From: Pseudomonadota bacterium
GTDB lineage: Bacteria > Pseudomonadota > Alphaproteobacteria > Acetobacterales > Acetobacteraceae
Direction of reading: 5' to 3'
DNA length: 64,000 bases
NCBI GenBank assembly: GCA_021816925.1
Contig: JAKAWQ010000001.1
Coordinates: forward strand, 1-64,000
Shown: piece by piece, positions 7,695-17,009 of the stretch
Layout of the letters: every line of letters starts with the position of its first letter
Position numbering within the stretch: position 1 is the first letter of the stretch
Notes under the pieces: model-generated
The model's database searches: none
Told to the model about the DNA's origin: nothing
The model's input: only the letters and a program-made list of their open reading frames with translations
Translations under genes and position numbers: made by a program

Positions 7695-8202
7695 TTGGGG
7701 CCTCGGCCGAACTCGAGCGGGCGTTCGGGCGTGCGATCCAACTCGGCGAGGAGATCGAGGACACGGAGGAGATCTATCCCGCTCTCTACAGCCGAGATCG
7801 TGACCGGCGAATGAACCGAGCGCTCGTCCACGCCGAGGAGGCCGTCCAGTTTGCAAAGCACAACCCAGGCTCGGACGCGGCGGGGTTGCGGAGGGACTTG
7901 CCGCACTCAAGGAGGGTTGGGAAGCCGCGAAGGGAGGCGAGCACTGGGTGGATGCGGAGTTGCACCGCGTTCAGGGCGAATTGCTGGCGCGAGGACCATC
8001 CGCCGATCGTGCCCTGGCTGTGCAAAACTTTCGCGATGCACTGGCTGTGGCGAGGGCGCAGATGTCGCGCTCTCTGGAACTGCATGCCGTGATCAGCCTC
8101 GCCCGGCTATGGTTGAGCGAGGATCGTCGCGATGACGCCCTCGCGGTGCTCAAGCCGGCGATCGACTGGTTCGCGGAATGCGATCATGCCGAGCTAACGT
8201 AA
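7695..8202 (+). pseudogene. Remnant of the TPR region of an adenylate-cyclase-type ATPase
   Basis: Three frames together reproduce the C-terminal TPR region typical of large guanylate/adenylate-cyclase ATPase proteins. These are AELERAFGRAIQLGEEI, then ALVHAEEAVQFAKHNPG, then GVAEGLAALKEGWEAAKGG running into HWVDAELHRVQGELL and SLARLWLSEDRRDDALAVL. Shifts between blocks and loss of the catalytic cyclase, ATPase and first repeats make it nonfunctional. In intact relatives these segments are spread over several hundred residues, so internal deletions have also occurred. Boundaries are approximate. Confidence 0.8.
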
Positions 8203-8208
8203 ACGGAT

Positions 8209-8904
8209 TCAGGCGAGGCTGATCGACCCCACTTCCGGCCCCTTGGCGCCTTGCACGACGTTCATGCGCACCGCTTGGCCTTCCTGCAACGGCGGAAGGC
8301 CGGCGAGCTCAAGCGCCGAGGCATGGACGAACACATCCCGTCCGCCGCCCGGAGTGGTAATGAAGCCAAACCCTTTCTCGGGATTGTACCACTTCACCAC
8401 ACCCGTCATCTCGACGGCCGAACTGAGATCGACCGGCCGGCGCGGCCCGCGCGGTGGCCGCGGTGCCCGCGGGGCGAACCCGCCGCGCGCCGGCTCGGCC
8501 GTGCTCTCGTCAACCGAGACCACCTGATCGACCTGGCGCCCCTTCTGGCCCTGGCCCACCCGTATCCTCACCGTCGCCCCGGGGCTCACGGTTTGGTAGC
8601 CGGCCGCTTGCAGCGCATTGGCGTGCAAGAACACGTCCCCCGAGCCATCCGCCAGCGCGACGAACCCGAACCCTTTGTCCGGATTGAACCATTTGACCGT
8701 TGCTTGCACCTCCGGCCCCGCGGGTGCTCCACCGAATCCGGCAAACGGCGAGGGCGGGGCGTTCCCGTAGAAATTGTCGTCATCGAAACCGCGTCGGCGT
8801 GGTTGCCGCTGCCGGTCGTTCCTTGGTGATCTCAACTCGACTCGTTCCTCTGTCTGTGTTCTGGCCGAACCGCTCGGCAAGAAGGACGTCTCGGCACGTT
8901 TCAC
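8209..8904 (-). CDS. Double cold-shock-domain protein
   Basis: About 231 residues with two cold-shock domains: the first near residues 68-135 (VKWFNPDKGFGFVA, then DVFLHANAL) and the second near 163-231 (VKWYNPEKGFGFIT, then DVFVHASAL). Both carry the aromatic RNP-1 and RNP-2 motifs that bind single-stranded RNA and DNA. An Arg/Gly/Pro-rich linker joins them. Two-domain CSPs of this kind are typical of alphaproteobacteria and act as RNA chaperones in cold or stationary phase. The start is uncertain: GTG 8904 gives a basic N-terminal extension, while TTG 8835 has AGAGGAA at better spacing and begins nearer the conserved RQPRRRGFDDDN region. Confidence 0.9.
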   Translation of the reverse strand: MKRAETSFLPSGSARTQTEERVELRSPRNDRQRQPRRRGFDDDNFYGNAPPSPFAGFGGAPAGPEVQATVKWFNPDKGFGFVALADGSGDVFLHANALQAAGYQTVSPGATVRIRVGQGQKGRQVDQVVSVDESTAEPARGGFAPRAPRPPRGPRRPVDLSSAVEMTGVVKWYNPEKGFGFITTPGGGRDVFVHASALELAGLPPLQEGQAVRMNVVQGAKGPEVGSISLA

Positions 8905-9109
8905 GTCCCCCCTTCGGCGGTTCGTGAAACGAACGTCACATTGCAGCGCGACGCTCGCAATTCAAGCCACCCGGTGGAAACCATGACGACCCCCGCGCTG
9001 GCACCCAGCCGACGATCGGAGGCCGTTGTAGGGGATCGGGAGGCGGAATTGAAGAGTGCGGTTAGGTCGAAATCGCCCCCGACCCGCCCGTCCTCATCCG
9101 TCGGCGGCC

Positions 9110-9690
9110 ACCCACCGCAAAGCTGAACAGAGAGAGCCGCTCGCGGCCGAGCAGGAAAACCCGCGCTCCGCGCGGAAAGAGCGACAGGATCACAGGATCG
9201 CGCACGTCGAGCCCGCCCCTGTAAGCACCAAACGCCGGCAGCGCGACGCGGGTCGTGATGCTGGCTTTCGGGCGAAAGTGTCCGCATAGCTCGCCGCCTG
9301 CCTCCGCTGTCGAAGCATGGCAGAATCGGAACGGGCCCGCTCCCATGCCTCGAGCGCGCTCCCGGAAATGCCCGCCAGCGGCTCCGGGTCGTGATTGCCG
9401 CGAACCCAGACGAACGGGGAACGCTCTCGCTCATCGCCTCCAGGCGCGGCCGATCCCTGCGCAGCACCCCTCCCAGCCGATCGAGTGTGCTCCGGCCGTC
9501 CCAAGGCGGCAGGGGCCGGCCGCCGCGCTCGGCCGGCACCGAGCCCTACTCGAGATGCAGATCCACCACTGCCAGCAGGCCTTCCCGAGGCCGGAACACC
9601 GCGCCGGCGGGATCGAGCAGCAGGCCGCTCGCCGAGGAGGTGAACGGGGGGGCCGGGCCGTCACAGCGGCAGCGCCGCCTGGCGGACCAG
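9110..9690 (-). pseudogene. Degraded ligase-associated phosphoesterase PdeM
   Basis: Reading the minus strand across three frames gives the ordered motifs of PdeM, the metallophosphoesterase of the ligase-associated DNA-damage-response cassette. These are GLLLDPAGAVFRPREGLLAVVDLHLE (about 9625-9547), then LPPWDGRSTLDRLGGVLRR, then VWVRGNHDPEPLAGI (the metal-binding GNHD), then LPAFGAYRGGLDVRDP and VFLLGRERL near the end. Frame changes and lost segments interrupt the gene at least three times. The motifs are seen directly; the PdeM assignment rests on knowledge of that family. Confidence 0.8.
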
Positions 9691-9699
9691 CGGCGCTCG

Positions 9700-9907
9700 C
9701 ACGTGCGCCGACGGCTCCGTTCCCAGCGCCTCGGCAAGTAGGGCCTCGGTCTCGGCCAAAAGGAAATCCTCCCCCCGCGCCGGCTGCAATCCTCTCCCGA
9801 CCGATCTCCAGGGCCGCGGCAAGAAGCGCCAACTGGTGCGCGCGCGGAACCCAGCCACGGCGTGCGAACCAGCCGGCAAAGGGTTCGGGCCAAGCCTCGC
9901 TCATCAT
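9700..9907 (-). pseudogene. Remnant of the N-terminus of a ligase-associated Lhr-type DEXH helicase
   Basis: MSEAWPEPFAGWFARRGW and VPRAHQLALLAAA (from 9904 down) match the very N-terminus of the ligase-associated DEXH-box helicase (Lhr-like). The Walker A region that should follow is destroyed, and nearly all of the roughly 800-residue protein is missing before the PdeM remnant begins. In intact genomes this helicase gene sits directly upstream of pdeM, the same order and strand as here, so both remnants come from one lost repair cassette. Confidence 0.75.
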
Positions 9908-10013
9908 CTTCCTCGGTTGCCGCCCGCATCGTGGTTCATTGGACACGCATCGGGGAAGCCGGAGGATGCGCCCACGCTGCGCGTCGGCCGAGGAGGGCGC
10001 CGAGCTCGCCCTC

Positions 10014-11210
10014 TCAGATTCGTTTGAGCACGTAGCCGGTGGCAAGTGCCGCGGTGATCTCCTCTGCATGCGCGGGGTCACGCGCCTCGACCATCACTTC
10101 GAGATGGGCGGACTGCACTGACGGCGCCGCAAACAGGCGCTGGTGGGATACTTCGATGACATTGCCGTCGTGCGCAGCGATCCGGGTCGCGATGTCAGCG
10201 AGCACGCCCGGCCGGTCCGGGATCTCGAGCGAAATGCGCAGGAGTCGCCCGTCACGCAGAAGATTCCGCAGCAGAACGTTGGCGAGGATGCGAGGATCGA
10301 TATTGGCGCCGCAGATCGGCACGCCAACCTTTTTCCCCTTGAAGCGTTCCGGGAAAGCAAGGAGTGCCGCCACGCCCGCGGCGCCGGCGCCCTCGGCGAC
10401 CACCTTCGCACCTTCAACGAGGAGCGCGATCGCCTGCTCGATCGCCTGCTCGGGAACCACGAGAACCTCTGCGACATGCGCGCGGATGATGGAGAACGGC
10501 AGATCGCCGATATCGCGCACCGCGATGCCCTCGGCGATCGTGGCACCGCCGACCGCGACCGGCCGCCCGGCCAGGCGCTGCGCCAGGGCTGCGTACGCCT
10601 CGACCTCGACGCCGATGATCTCAATCCCGGGCTTGAGCGCGGCCGCTGCCACCGCCGAGCCCGCGATCATGCCGCCGCCGCCCACCGGAATCACGAGTAC
10701 GTCGAGGTCCGGTGTGTCGTTGAGAAGCTCGAGCGCGAGCGTTCCCTGGCCGGCCATCACCGCCGGATCGTCGTAGGGATGCACCATCACGAGCCCTTCA
10801 CGTTCCGCGAGCAGGGCGGCGTGTGAGGCGGATTCGACGAGCGTCTCGCCGTGCAGGTCGATCCTGGCGCCCCAGGCCGCCGTGCGGGAAACCTTGGTGA
10901 GCGGCGTATAGCGCGGCATCACGATGGTGGCGGAAATGCCGGCCAGGCGGGCGTGGCGTGCAACCGCCTGGGCATGATTGCCGGCCGACATCGCGACTAC
11001 GCCTGCGGCGCGCTCGGCAGGCGACAGCAAGGCGAGCTTATTCGCCGCACCCCGCTCCTTGAAGCTTCCGGTGGCCTGAAAGGTCTCGAGCTTCAGCGTT
11101 ACCGAGGCGCCACTCGCGCGACTGATCGCCTCGCAGGCGAGAGCGGGCGTGCGCACAACGCTTCCGGCGATGCGCCGCGCCGCGGCTTCGACATCGGCGA
11201 TCCCGATCAT
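10014..11210 (-). CDS. ilvA: Threonine ammonia-lyase with ACT domain
   Basis: A 398-residue PLP enzyme converting threonine to 2-oxobutyrate and ammonia, the entry step of isoleucine synthesis, or acting catabolically. The PLP lysine is K51 in TGSFKERGAANK, MSAGNHAQ follows as the substrate loop, and the glycine-rich phosphate loop is VIPVGGGGMI. From about residue 325 (LEIPDRPGVLADIATRIA) there is a single ACT domain. This one-ACT layout matches the shorter forms common in alphaproteobacteria, unlike E. coli IlvA with two. Start ATG 11210 has no strong ribosome-binding site but fits the family N-terminus. It lies 25 bp after greA on the same strand and may be transcribed with it. Confidence 0.92.
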   Translation of the reverse strand: MIGIADVEAAARRIAGSVVRTPALACEAISRASGASVTLKLETFQATGSFKERGAANKLALLSPAERAAGVVAMSAGNHAQAVARHARLAGISATIVMPRYTPLTKVSRTAAWGARIDLHGETLVESASHAALLAEREGLVMVHPYDDPAVMAGQGTLALELLNDTPDLDVLVIPVGGGGMIAGSAVAAAALKPGIEIIGVEVEAYAALAQRLAGRPVAVGGATIAEGIAVRDIGDLPFSIIRAHVAEVLVVPEQAIEQAIALLVEGAKVVAEGAGAAGVAALLAFPERFKGKKVGVPICGANIDPRILANVLLRNLLRDGRLLRISLEIPDRPGVLADIATRIAAHDGNVIEVSHQRLFAAPSVQSAHLEVMVEARDPAHAEEITAALATGYVLKRI

Positions 11211-11235
11211 CGGGACCGCGCACGGAGCACTCGGC

Positions 11236-11709
11236 TCAAAGGTACTTGACGCCGAGAATCTCGTAGGAGCGGTCGCCGCTCGGTGCCGGGACCGAAACGG
11301 TGTCGCCGACCTTGCGGCCGATCAGCGCCTTGGCGAGCGGCGAGGAAACCGAAATCCGGCCGTTCTTGATGTCCGCCTCGTGCTGGCCCACGATTTGATA
11401 GGTGGCCTCCTTCTCGGAATCCTCGTCCACGACCCAGACATGCGCGCCGAACTTGACGTTGTCGCCGGAGAGGGTGGACGGATCGATCACCTCGGCCGAT
11501 GCAATGATTTCCTCGAGCTCGGCGATCCGGCCCTCGATGAAAGACTGCCGGTCGCGCGCAGCATGATATTCCGCGTTCTCGGACAAATCCCCATGAGTGC
11601 GTGCCTCGGCGATCGCTCGAATGATAGCCGGGCGCTCCGCACCCTTAAGATGGCGAAGCTCCTCCTCCAAGCGCTGCAGGCCGGCAGCCGTCATCGGGAA
11701 TTTCTGCAC
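11236..11709 (-). CDS. greA: Transcription elongation factor GreA
   Basis: A protein of 157 residues, the standard GreA length. The N-terminal coiled coil (MTAAGLQRLEEELRHLK onward) carries the acidic tip DLSENAEYHAA that reaches into the RNA polymerase secondary channel and stimulates cleavage of backtracked RNA. The C-terminal FKBP-like domain (SPLAKALIGRKVGD) follows. The GTG at 11709 gives VQKFPMTAAGL, the normal family N-terminus, with GAGG upstream; the frame is open further but that part lies over the carB end. It follows carB on the same strand after 73 bp. Confidence 0.95.
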   Translation of the reverse strand: MQKFPMTAAGLQRLEEELRHLKGAERPAIIRAIAEARTHGDLSENAEYHAARDRQSFIEGRIAELEEIIASAEVIDPSTLSGDNVKFGAHVWVVDEDSEKEATYQIVGQHEADIKNGRISVSSPLAKALIGRKVGDTVSVPAPSGDRSYEILGVKYL

Positions 11710-11782
11710 CTTACGGACCTCAAGACAGGCAATAGACGACACCACTCCGTCGCGCCCGGGCTTAGCCCCCGGCCACGAAGGA

Positions 11783-14700
11783 TCAGAATGGTGCGCGAAA
11801 ATAGGCCTGTAAGGGCGCCACTTCAAGGATGCCCGCACGCAGCGCGGCGATGGCATGAACGGCAGCCCGCGCGCCCGCAAGGGTGGTGTAGTGCGGGATG
11901 CCATGGGTGAGCGCGCTCCGCCGGATGTCGAAGCTGTCGGCCACCGACTGCGGGCCGGAGGCCGTATTGATCACGAGATGGATCTCCCCCGAGCGGATCG
12001 CGTCCACGCAGTGCGGCCGTCCCTCGAGGACCTTGTTCACCACGGTCACCGGCAAACCGGCCTCGCGAATCCGTGCTGCCGTGCCGCGCGTTGCCAGCAC
12101 CGTGAAGCCCATCTCGACCAGACGGCGTGCCAGCGGCACCAGCGCGGTCTTGTCGGAGTCCTTGACCGAAAGGAACGCTGCCCCACTCCCCGGCAGCACG
12201 ACACCCGCGCCGAGCTGGGATTTGGCGAAGGCACGCTCGAAGCTCACGTCGATCCCCATCACCTCGCCCGTGGACTTCATTTCCGGCCCGAGAATGGTGT
12301 CCACATCCGGAAACCGCGCGAACGGGAACACCGCCTCCTTCACCGCCACATGCGGCGCGACCGCCTGGCCGTCCAGGCGGAACGAGGCAAGGCGCGCGCC
12401 GGCCATCACGCGCGCCCCGATCTTCGCCACCGGAACCCCTGTCGCCTTTGCCACGAAGGGCACCGTGCGCGAGGCGCGCGGGTTCACCTCGAGCACGTGA
12501 ATGAGATCGCCCTGGATGGCATACTGTACGTTCATCAGGCCGACCACGCCGAGCGTCTGTGCCATCGCTGCGGTCTCCGCCTTGAGCTCGGTCACGATCG
12601 CCGGCGCGAGCGTATACGGCGGCAGCGCGCAGGCGGAGTCGCCGGAATGGATGCCCGCCTCCTCGATGTGCTCCATCACGCCGGCAACATAGACGCTCTC
12701 ACCGTCCGCGATGCAGTCGACGTCCACCTCGATCGCATCGCTCAGGTAACGGTCGATCAGCACCGGATTCTCGCCCGAAACACGCACCGCTTCGCGCATG
12801 TAGCGCCCAAGGCTCGCGCGATCATAAACGATCTCCATGGCCCGACCGCCGAGCACGTAGCTCGGGCGGATCACCACCGGATAGCCGATCCGCTCGGCCA
12901 CCATCTCGGCTTCTGCAAGCGAGCGCGCCGTGCCGTTCTCAGGCTGGCGCAGCCCGAGCCGTTGCAGGAGCTTCTGGAAGCGCTCCCGGTCTTCGGCGAT
13001 GTCGATCGCATCCGCGCTCGTGCCGAGAATGGGCACCCCGGCGCGCGCCAGCGCCTGCGAAAGTTTGAGCGGCGTCTGCCCGCCGTACTGGACGATGCAG
13101 CCGAGCAGACGGCCGTTGCTCTGTTCGCGGCGGATGAGCGCGAGCACGTCCTCCGCGTCCAGCGGTTCGAAGTAGAGGCGGTCGGAGGTATCGTAGTCCG
13201 TGGACACCGTCTCCGGGTTGCAGTTGACCATGATCGTTTCGAACCCGGATTCCTTGAGCGCATAGGCCGCGTGCACGCAGCAATAATCGAACTCGATTCC
13301 CTGCCCGATGCGGTTCGGCCCGCCGCCGAGGATCACGATCTTGTCTCGATCGGAAGGATCCGCCTCGCAGAGGGGCACGCCAAATCCGCCCTCATAGGTC
13401 GAGTACATGTAAGGCGTGGCGGAAGCGAATTCCGCCGCACAGGTGTCGATGCGCTTGTAGACGGGCTGCACCCCAAGCCGAGCCCTCTGCCCCGCCACCA
13501 TCGTCTCGGTGAGGCCGGCAAGCTCGGCCAGGCGCCGGTCGGAGAAGCCGAGTGCCTTGAGCCGGCGCAAGCCCGTCGCATCCTGCGGCAGCCCTCCCGC
13601 CGTCACCTCCTGTTCAGCGGCGACGATGCGCCGAACCTCGCCGATGAACCATGGATCGAAACGCGTCGCCTCGTGGATCTCGGCAACCGTAAGCCCGGCG
13701 CGCAGCGCCTCGGCGACCATCAAGAGTCGGTCCGGCCGAGGCGCCGAAAGCGCGGCGCGGAAGGCGTCCGCCCCGCCGTCGCCCGGGCGAGCGATCGGAT
13801 CGAGTCCGGAGAGGCCGGTCTCCATGCTGCGCAGTCCCTTCTGCAAGGCCTCGCAAAAGCTCCGGCCGATCGCCATCGCCTCGCCGACAGACTTCATGCT
13901 CGTCGTCAAAAGCGGCGGCGTACCTGGGAATTTCTCGAAAGTGAAGCGTGGCAGCTTGACCACCACGTAGTCGATCGTCGGCTCGAAGCTCGCCGGCGTC
14001 GTCCGGGTGATGTCGTTGGCGAGCTCGTCGAGCGTGTAGCCGACCGCAAGCTTCGCCGCGACCTTGGCAATCGGAAATCCGGTCGCTTTGGAAGCGAGCG
14101 CCGAGGAGCGCGAGACGCGCGGGTTCATTTCGATGATCACCATCCGTCCGTCCGCGGGATTGATCGCGAACTGCACGTTCGAGCCGCCCGTATCCACCCC
14201 GATGGCGCGCAGGCAGGCGATCGAGGCATCGCGCATGCGCTGGTATTCCTTGTCGGTGAGTGTGAGCGCGGGAGCGACGGTCACGGAATCGCCGGTGTGG
14301 ACGCCCATCGGATCGACATTCTCGATCGAGCAGACGATGATGCAGTTGTCGGCGCGGTCGCGCACGACCTCCATCTCGAATTCCTTCCACCCGAGCACGC
14401 TTTCCTCGACCAGCACCTCTCTCACCGGCGAAGCGTCGAGCCCGCCCTGCACGATCGCATCGAACTCCTCGCGGTTGTAGGCGATGCCCCCACCGGTGCC
14501 GCCGAGCGTGAAGCTCGGCCGGATCACGGCCGGCAGCTCGATCCGACCGGAGGCCGTGATCGGGCCAAGAACCGCATGGCCGGCCATGACAATAGAGCGC
14601 GCCTCCTCGATTGTGTGTGCGATCGCGCTCCGCGGGCAGTCGAGTCCGATTGCCGCCATTGCCTCGCGGAACTTCAACCGATCTTCGGCGCGCTCGATCA

Positions 14701-15064
14701 CCTCGGCGCGTGCTCCGATCAATTCCACGCCGTGCCGCTCGAGAGTGCCGTTTTTCGCCAGCGCCATGGCAGCATTGAGCGCCGTCTGCCCGCCCATCGT
14801 GGGAAGCAGCGCATCGGGTCGTTCGCGCGCGATGATCTGCTCGATGACTTCCGGTGTGATCGGCTCGATGTAGGTTGCATCGGCGAGCCCCGGATCGGTC
14901 ATGATCGTCGCAGGATTGGAGTTGACGAGGACGATGCGAAAACCCTCTTCGCGGAGAGCCTTGCAGGCTTGCGCGCCGGAATAGTCGAACTCACAGGCCT
15001 GCCCGATGATGATCGGCCCGGCGCCGATGATCAGGATGCTCTTGATGTCAACGCGCTTCGGCAT
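11783..15064 (-). CDS. carB: Carbamoyl-phosphate synthase large subunit
   Basis: The full-length 1093-residue synthetase subunit. Two homologous ATP-grasp halves are visible: the carboxyphosphate half begins [21 protein letters not shown] and the carbamoyl half begins [19 protein letters not shown]. The C-terminal allosteric MGS-like domain includes [11 protein letters not shown]. With ammonia from CarA it makes carbamoyl phosphate for arginine and pyrimidines. The start overlaps the carA end by 17 bp, so the pair is translated together. No frameshift or missing catalytic region is seen. Confidence 0.97.
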   Translation of the reverse strand: MPKRVDIKSILIIGAGPIIIGQACEFDYSGAQACKALREEGFRIVLVNSNPATIMTDPGLADATYIEPITPEVIEQIIARERPDALLPTMGGQTALNAAMALAKNGTLERHGVELIGARAEVIERAEDRLKFREAMAAIGLDCPRSAIAHTIEEARSIVMAGHAVLGPITASGRIELPAVIRPSFTLGGTGGGIAYNREEFDAIVQGGLDASPVREVLVEESVLGWKEFEMEVVRDRADNCIIVCSIENVDPMGVHTGDSVTVAPALTLTDKEYQRMRDASIACLRAIGVDTGGSNVQFAINPADGRMVIIEMNPRVSRSSALASKATGFPIAKVAAKLAVGYTLDELANDITRTTPASFEPTIDYVVVKLPRFTFEKFPGTPPLLTTSMKSVGEAMAIGRSFCEALQKGLRSMETGLSGLDPIARPGDGGADAFRAALSAPRPDRLLMVAEALRAGLTVAEIHEATRFDPWFIGEVRRIVAAEQEVTAGGLPQDATGLRRLKALGFSDRRLAELAGLTETMVAGQRARLGVQPVYKRIDTCAAEFASATPYMYSTYEGGFGVPLCEADPSDRDKIVILGGGPNRIGQGIEFDYCCVHAAYALKESGFETIMVNCNPETVSTDYDTSDRLYFEPLDAEDVLALIRREQSNGRLLGCIVQYGGQTPLKLSQALARAGVPILGTSADAIDIAEDRERFQKLLQRLGLRQPENGTARSLAEAEMVAERIGYPVVIRPSYVLGGRAMEIVYDRASLGRYMREAVRVSGENPVLIDRYLSDAIEVDVDCIADGESVYVAGVMEHIEEAGIHSGDSACALPPYTLAPAIVTELKAETAAMAQTLGVVGLMNVQYAIQGDLIHVLEVNPRASRTVPFVAKATGVPVAKIGARVMAGARLASFRLDGQAVAPHVAVKEAVFPFARFPDVDTILGPEMKSTGEVMGIDVSFERAFAKSQLGAGVVLPGSGAAFLSVKDSDKTALVPLARRLVEMGFTVLATRGTAARIREAGLPVTVVNKVLEGRPHCVDAIRSGEIHLVINTASGPQSVADSFDIRRSALTHGIPHYTTLAGARAAVHAIAALRAGILEVAPLQAYFRAPF

Positions 15065-16424
15065 CGCGACCTTCGATCATCTGCACGAAGCGGCGGAAAA
15101 GATAATGCGAATCGCTCGGCCCGGGGCTCGCCTCGGGATGGTACTGCACCGCGAAGGCCGGGCGGTCGGTGCAGGCGATGCCCTCGTTGGTGCCGTCGAA
15201 CAGACTCACGTGCGTGACGCGCACCGAAGGCGGCAGCGTTTCCGGATCGACCGCGAATCCATGGTTCTGGCTCGTGATTTCCACCTTGCCCGTGTCGAGA
15301 TCCTTGACCGGCTGATTGGCGCCCCGGTGGCCACGCGCGAGTTTGAAGGTTCGCGCACCAAGCGCGAGCGCCAGCAACTGATGCCCGAGGCAGATGCCGA
15401 AAATCGGCACGCCTGCGCCGAGCACCTCCCGGATCGCCGGCACGGCGTACTCTCCGGTCGCTGCCGGATCGCCCGGTCCGTTGGACAGAAATACGCCGTC
15501 CGGGTCGTGCCGGAGAATCTCCTCGCCCGTCGCCGTGGCCGGCACCACCGTCACCCGGCAACCGGCGGAGGCAAGCGAGCGGAGAATGTTGCGTTTGGCG
15601 CCGTAATCGACCGCGACGACATGATATTTTGGTTCGGTCTGCCGACCGTACCCGGCCGGCCAGGCCCAACGCGTCTCGTCCCAGGAATAGCTTTGGGTGC
15701 AGGAAACCTCCCGAGCGAGGTCCATGCCTTCAAGTCCGGGCCAAGCCGCCGCCACCGCCGTCAACCCTTTGATGTCGAAGCGCCCGTCCTCCGGAAAGGA
15801 GAGTACACCCGAGGGCGCGCCGCCATCGCGGATGCGAATCGTGAGTGCCCGCGTATCCACCCCAGAGATTCCCGGAACGCCATGGCCCTTGAGCCAGTCC
15901 TCGAGCCGCTGACGAGCACGCCAATTCGAAGGCTCCGTCACGTCCTGCCGCACAACCAAGCCGCGTGCGGCCGGCGTCGCAGCCTCGACATCCTCCGGGT
16001 TCGCGCCGACATTGCCGATATGAGGGAAAGTGAAGGTGATGATCTGCGCGGCATATGAGGGGTCGGTCAGCGTCTCCTGGTAGCCGGTCATGCCGGTATT
16101 GAAACAGACCTCACCAGCCGGCACGCGCTCGGGCGCGGTCCGGGCGCCGAAGCCCCTCCCCCAGAAAATGGTTCCGTCCGCCAATACCAGCGCCGCGGTT
16201 GCCCCACCCGGCGCCTGATCCGGGGCGACGTCGGCGGGGCGGGCAGAGCCCGGCAGATCGCCCAACGCAAGTCCCGTCGCGGCAATCAGTTTTGGCCAGT
16301 GGCGCGCCGGGATGGCACGTGCCTGGCGCCACTTGCGCACCGCCTCGGCGGAGACGCCCGTAAGCTGGGCCGTCTGGTCGAGCCCGCCAAGGAATCGGAT
16401 GATGTCATCGACGGAGAGGGTCAT
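15048..16424 (-). CDS. carA: Carbamoyl-phosphate synthase small subunit with N-terminal HTH-like domain
   Basis: A 458-residue protein. Residues about 75-458 are normal CarA: the N-terminal domain from [17 protein letters not shown], then a class I glutaminase with nucleophile C345 (FGICLGHQ), H429 and E431 (QYHPEA). Residues 1-55 are extra and look like a small helix-turn-helix unit: [20 protein letters not shown] then [20 protein letters not shown]. This resembles the carph-isopro/YdaS-type DNA-binding segment seen in alphaproteobacterial phage-like regulators. A Pro/Ala-rich linker (57-74) joins the two. The ATG at 16424 is used because the HTH part is in frame without a break. A start near the CarA core cannot be excluded. 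Confidence 0.93.
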   Translation of the reverse strand: MTLSVDDIIRFLGGLDQTAQLTGVSAEAVRKWRQARAIPARHWPKLIAATGLALGDLPGSARPADVAPDQAPGGATAALVLADGTIFWGRGFGARTAPERVPAGEVCFNTGMTGYQETLTDPSYAAQIITFTFPHIGNVGANPEDVEAATPAARGLVVRQDVTEPSNWRARQRLEDWLKGHGVPGISGVDTRALTIRIRDGGAPSGVLSFPEDGRFDIKGLTAVAAAWPGLEGMDLAREVSCTQSYSWDETRWAWPAGYGRQTEPKYHVVAVDYGAKRNILRSLASAGCRVTVVPATATGEEILRHDPDGVFLSNGPGDPAATGEYAVPAIREVLGAGVPIFGICLGHQLLALALGARTFKLARGHRGANQPVKDLDTGKVEITSQNHGFAVDPETLPPSVRVTHVSLFDGTNEGIACTDRPAFAVQYHPEASPGPSDSHYLFRRFVQMIEGRDAEAR

Positions 16425-16556
16425 GCAGTGGGCATACGGGAATTTTTTTCCTGCGGCAATGGCTGGCGCAAGAGTGGGAAATTTCCTCCGGCACCACCCA
16501 TCCCCGGTCCCGCAACCAACCGCTGTAGTAGTATAGAGGATCAGAGGAAGACTGCC

Positions 16557-17009
16557 GTGGGACTGCGTGACTCCCTCACCGAGGCACTGAAGGTAGCGAT
16601 GAAGGCCCGGCAGCCCGCACGCACCTCGACGCTCAGGTTGATCCTCGCCAAACTCAAGGAAACGGACATCGCCGCGCGCCCGAAAGGCCCGGTACCAGAT
16701 TCCGAGATTCTCGCCATGCTGCGAGGAATGGTGAAATCCCGCGGGGAATCAGTCGCGCTCTACCGCCAGGGCAACCGCCCCGACCTGGTGGCCAAGGAAA
16801 CCGCCGAGATCGCAGTGATCGAGGAGTTCCTCCCCCCGGCGATGGACGAAGCGGAGCTCGCGGCGGCGGTGGCGAAGGCGATTGCCGAGACCGGTGCAGC
16901 CGGGCCGAAGGACATGGGCAAGGTGATGGCCGCGCTGAAGAGCCGGCACACCGGCCGGATCGATCTCGGGCGCGCCGGCGCGATCGTGAAGGTCCGGCTC
17001 GGCGGCTGA
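16557..17009 (+). CDS. GatB/YqeY domain-containing protein
   Basis: A 150-residue protein of the YqeY family, which resembles the tail domain of GatB of the tRNA amidotransferase. Typical features are [14 protein letters not shown], the [14 protein letters not shown] motif and [11 protein letters not shown] near the end. A role in tRNA-dependent amidation has been proposed for the family but is not settled. The GTG start at 16557 has AGGAAG seven bases upstream. Its TGA overlaps the dnaG ATG by one base (TGATG), so it heads the yqeY-dnaG-rpoD group common in Rhodospirillales. It is divergent from carA. Confidence 0.93.
   Translation: MGLRDSLTEALKVAMKARQPARTSTLRLILAKLKETDIAARPKGPVPDSEILAMLRGMVKSRGESVALYRQGNRPDLVAKETAEIAVIEEFLPPAMDEAELAAAVAKAIAETGAAGPKDMGKVMAALKSRHTGRIDLGRAGAIVKVRLGG

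Noticed and set aside
11855-15217. A very long open frame opposite carB and the end of carA
   Set aside because: It is the antisense of a full, well-conserved gene pair in high-GC DNA, with Arg/His-rich low-complexity content and no family motif.
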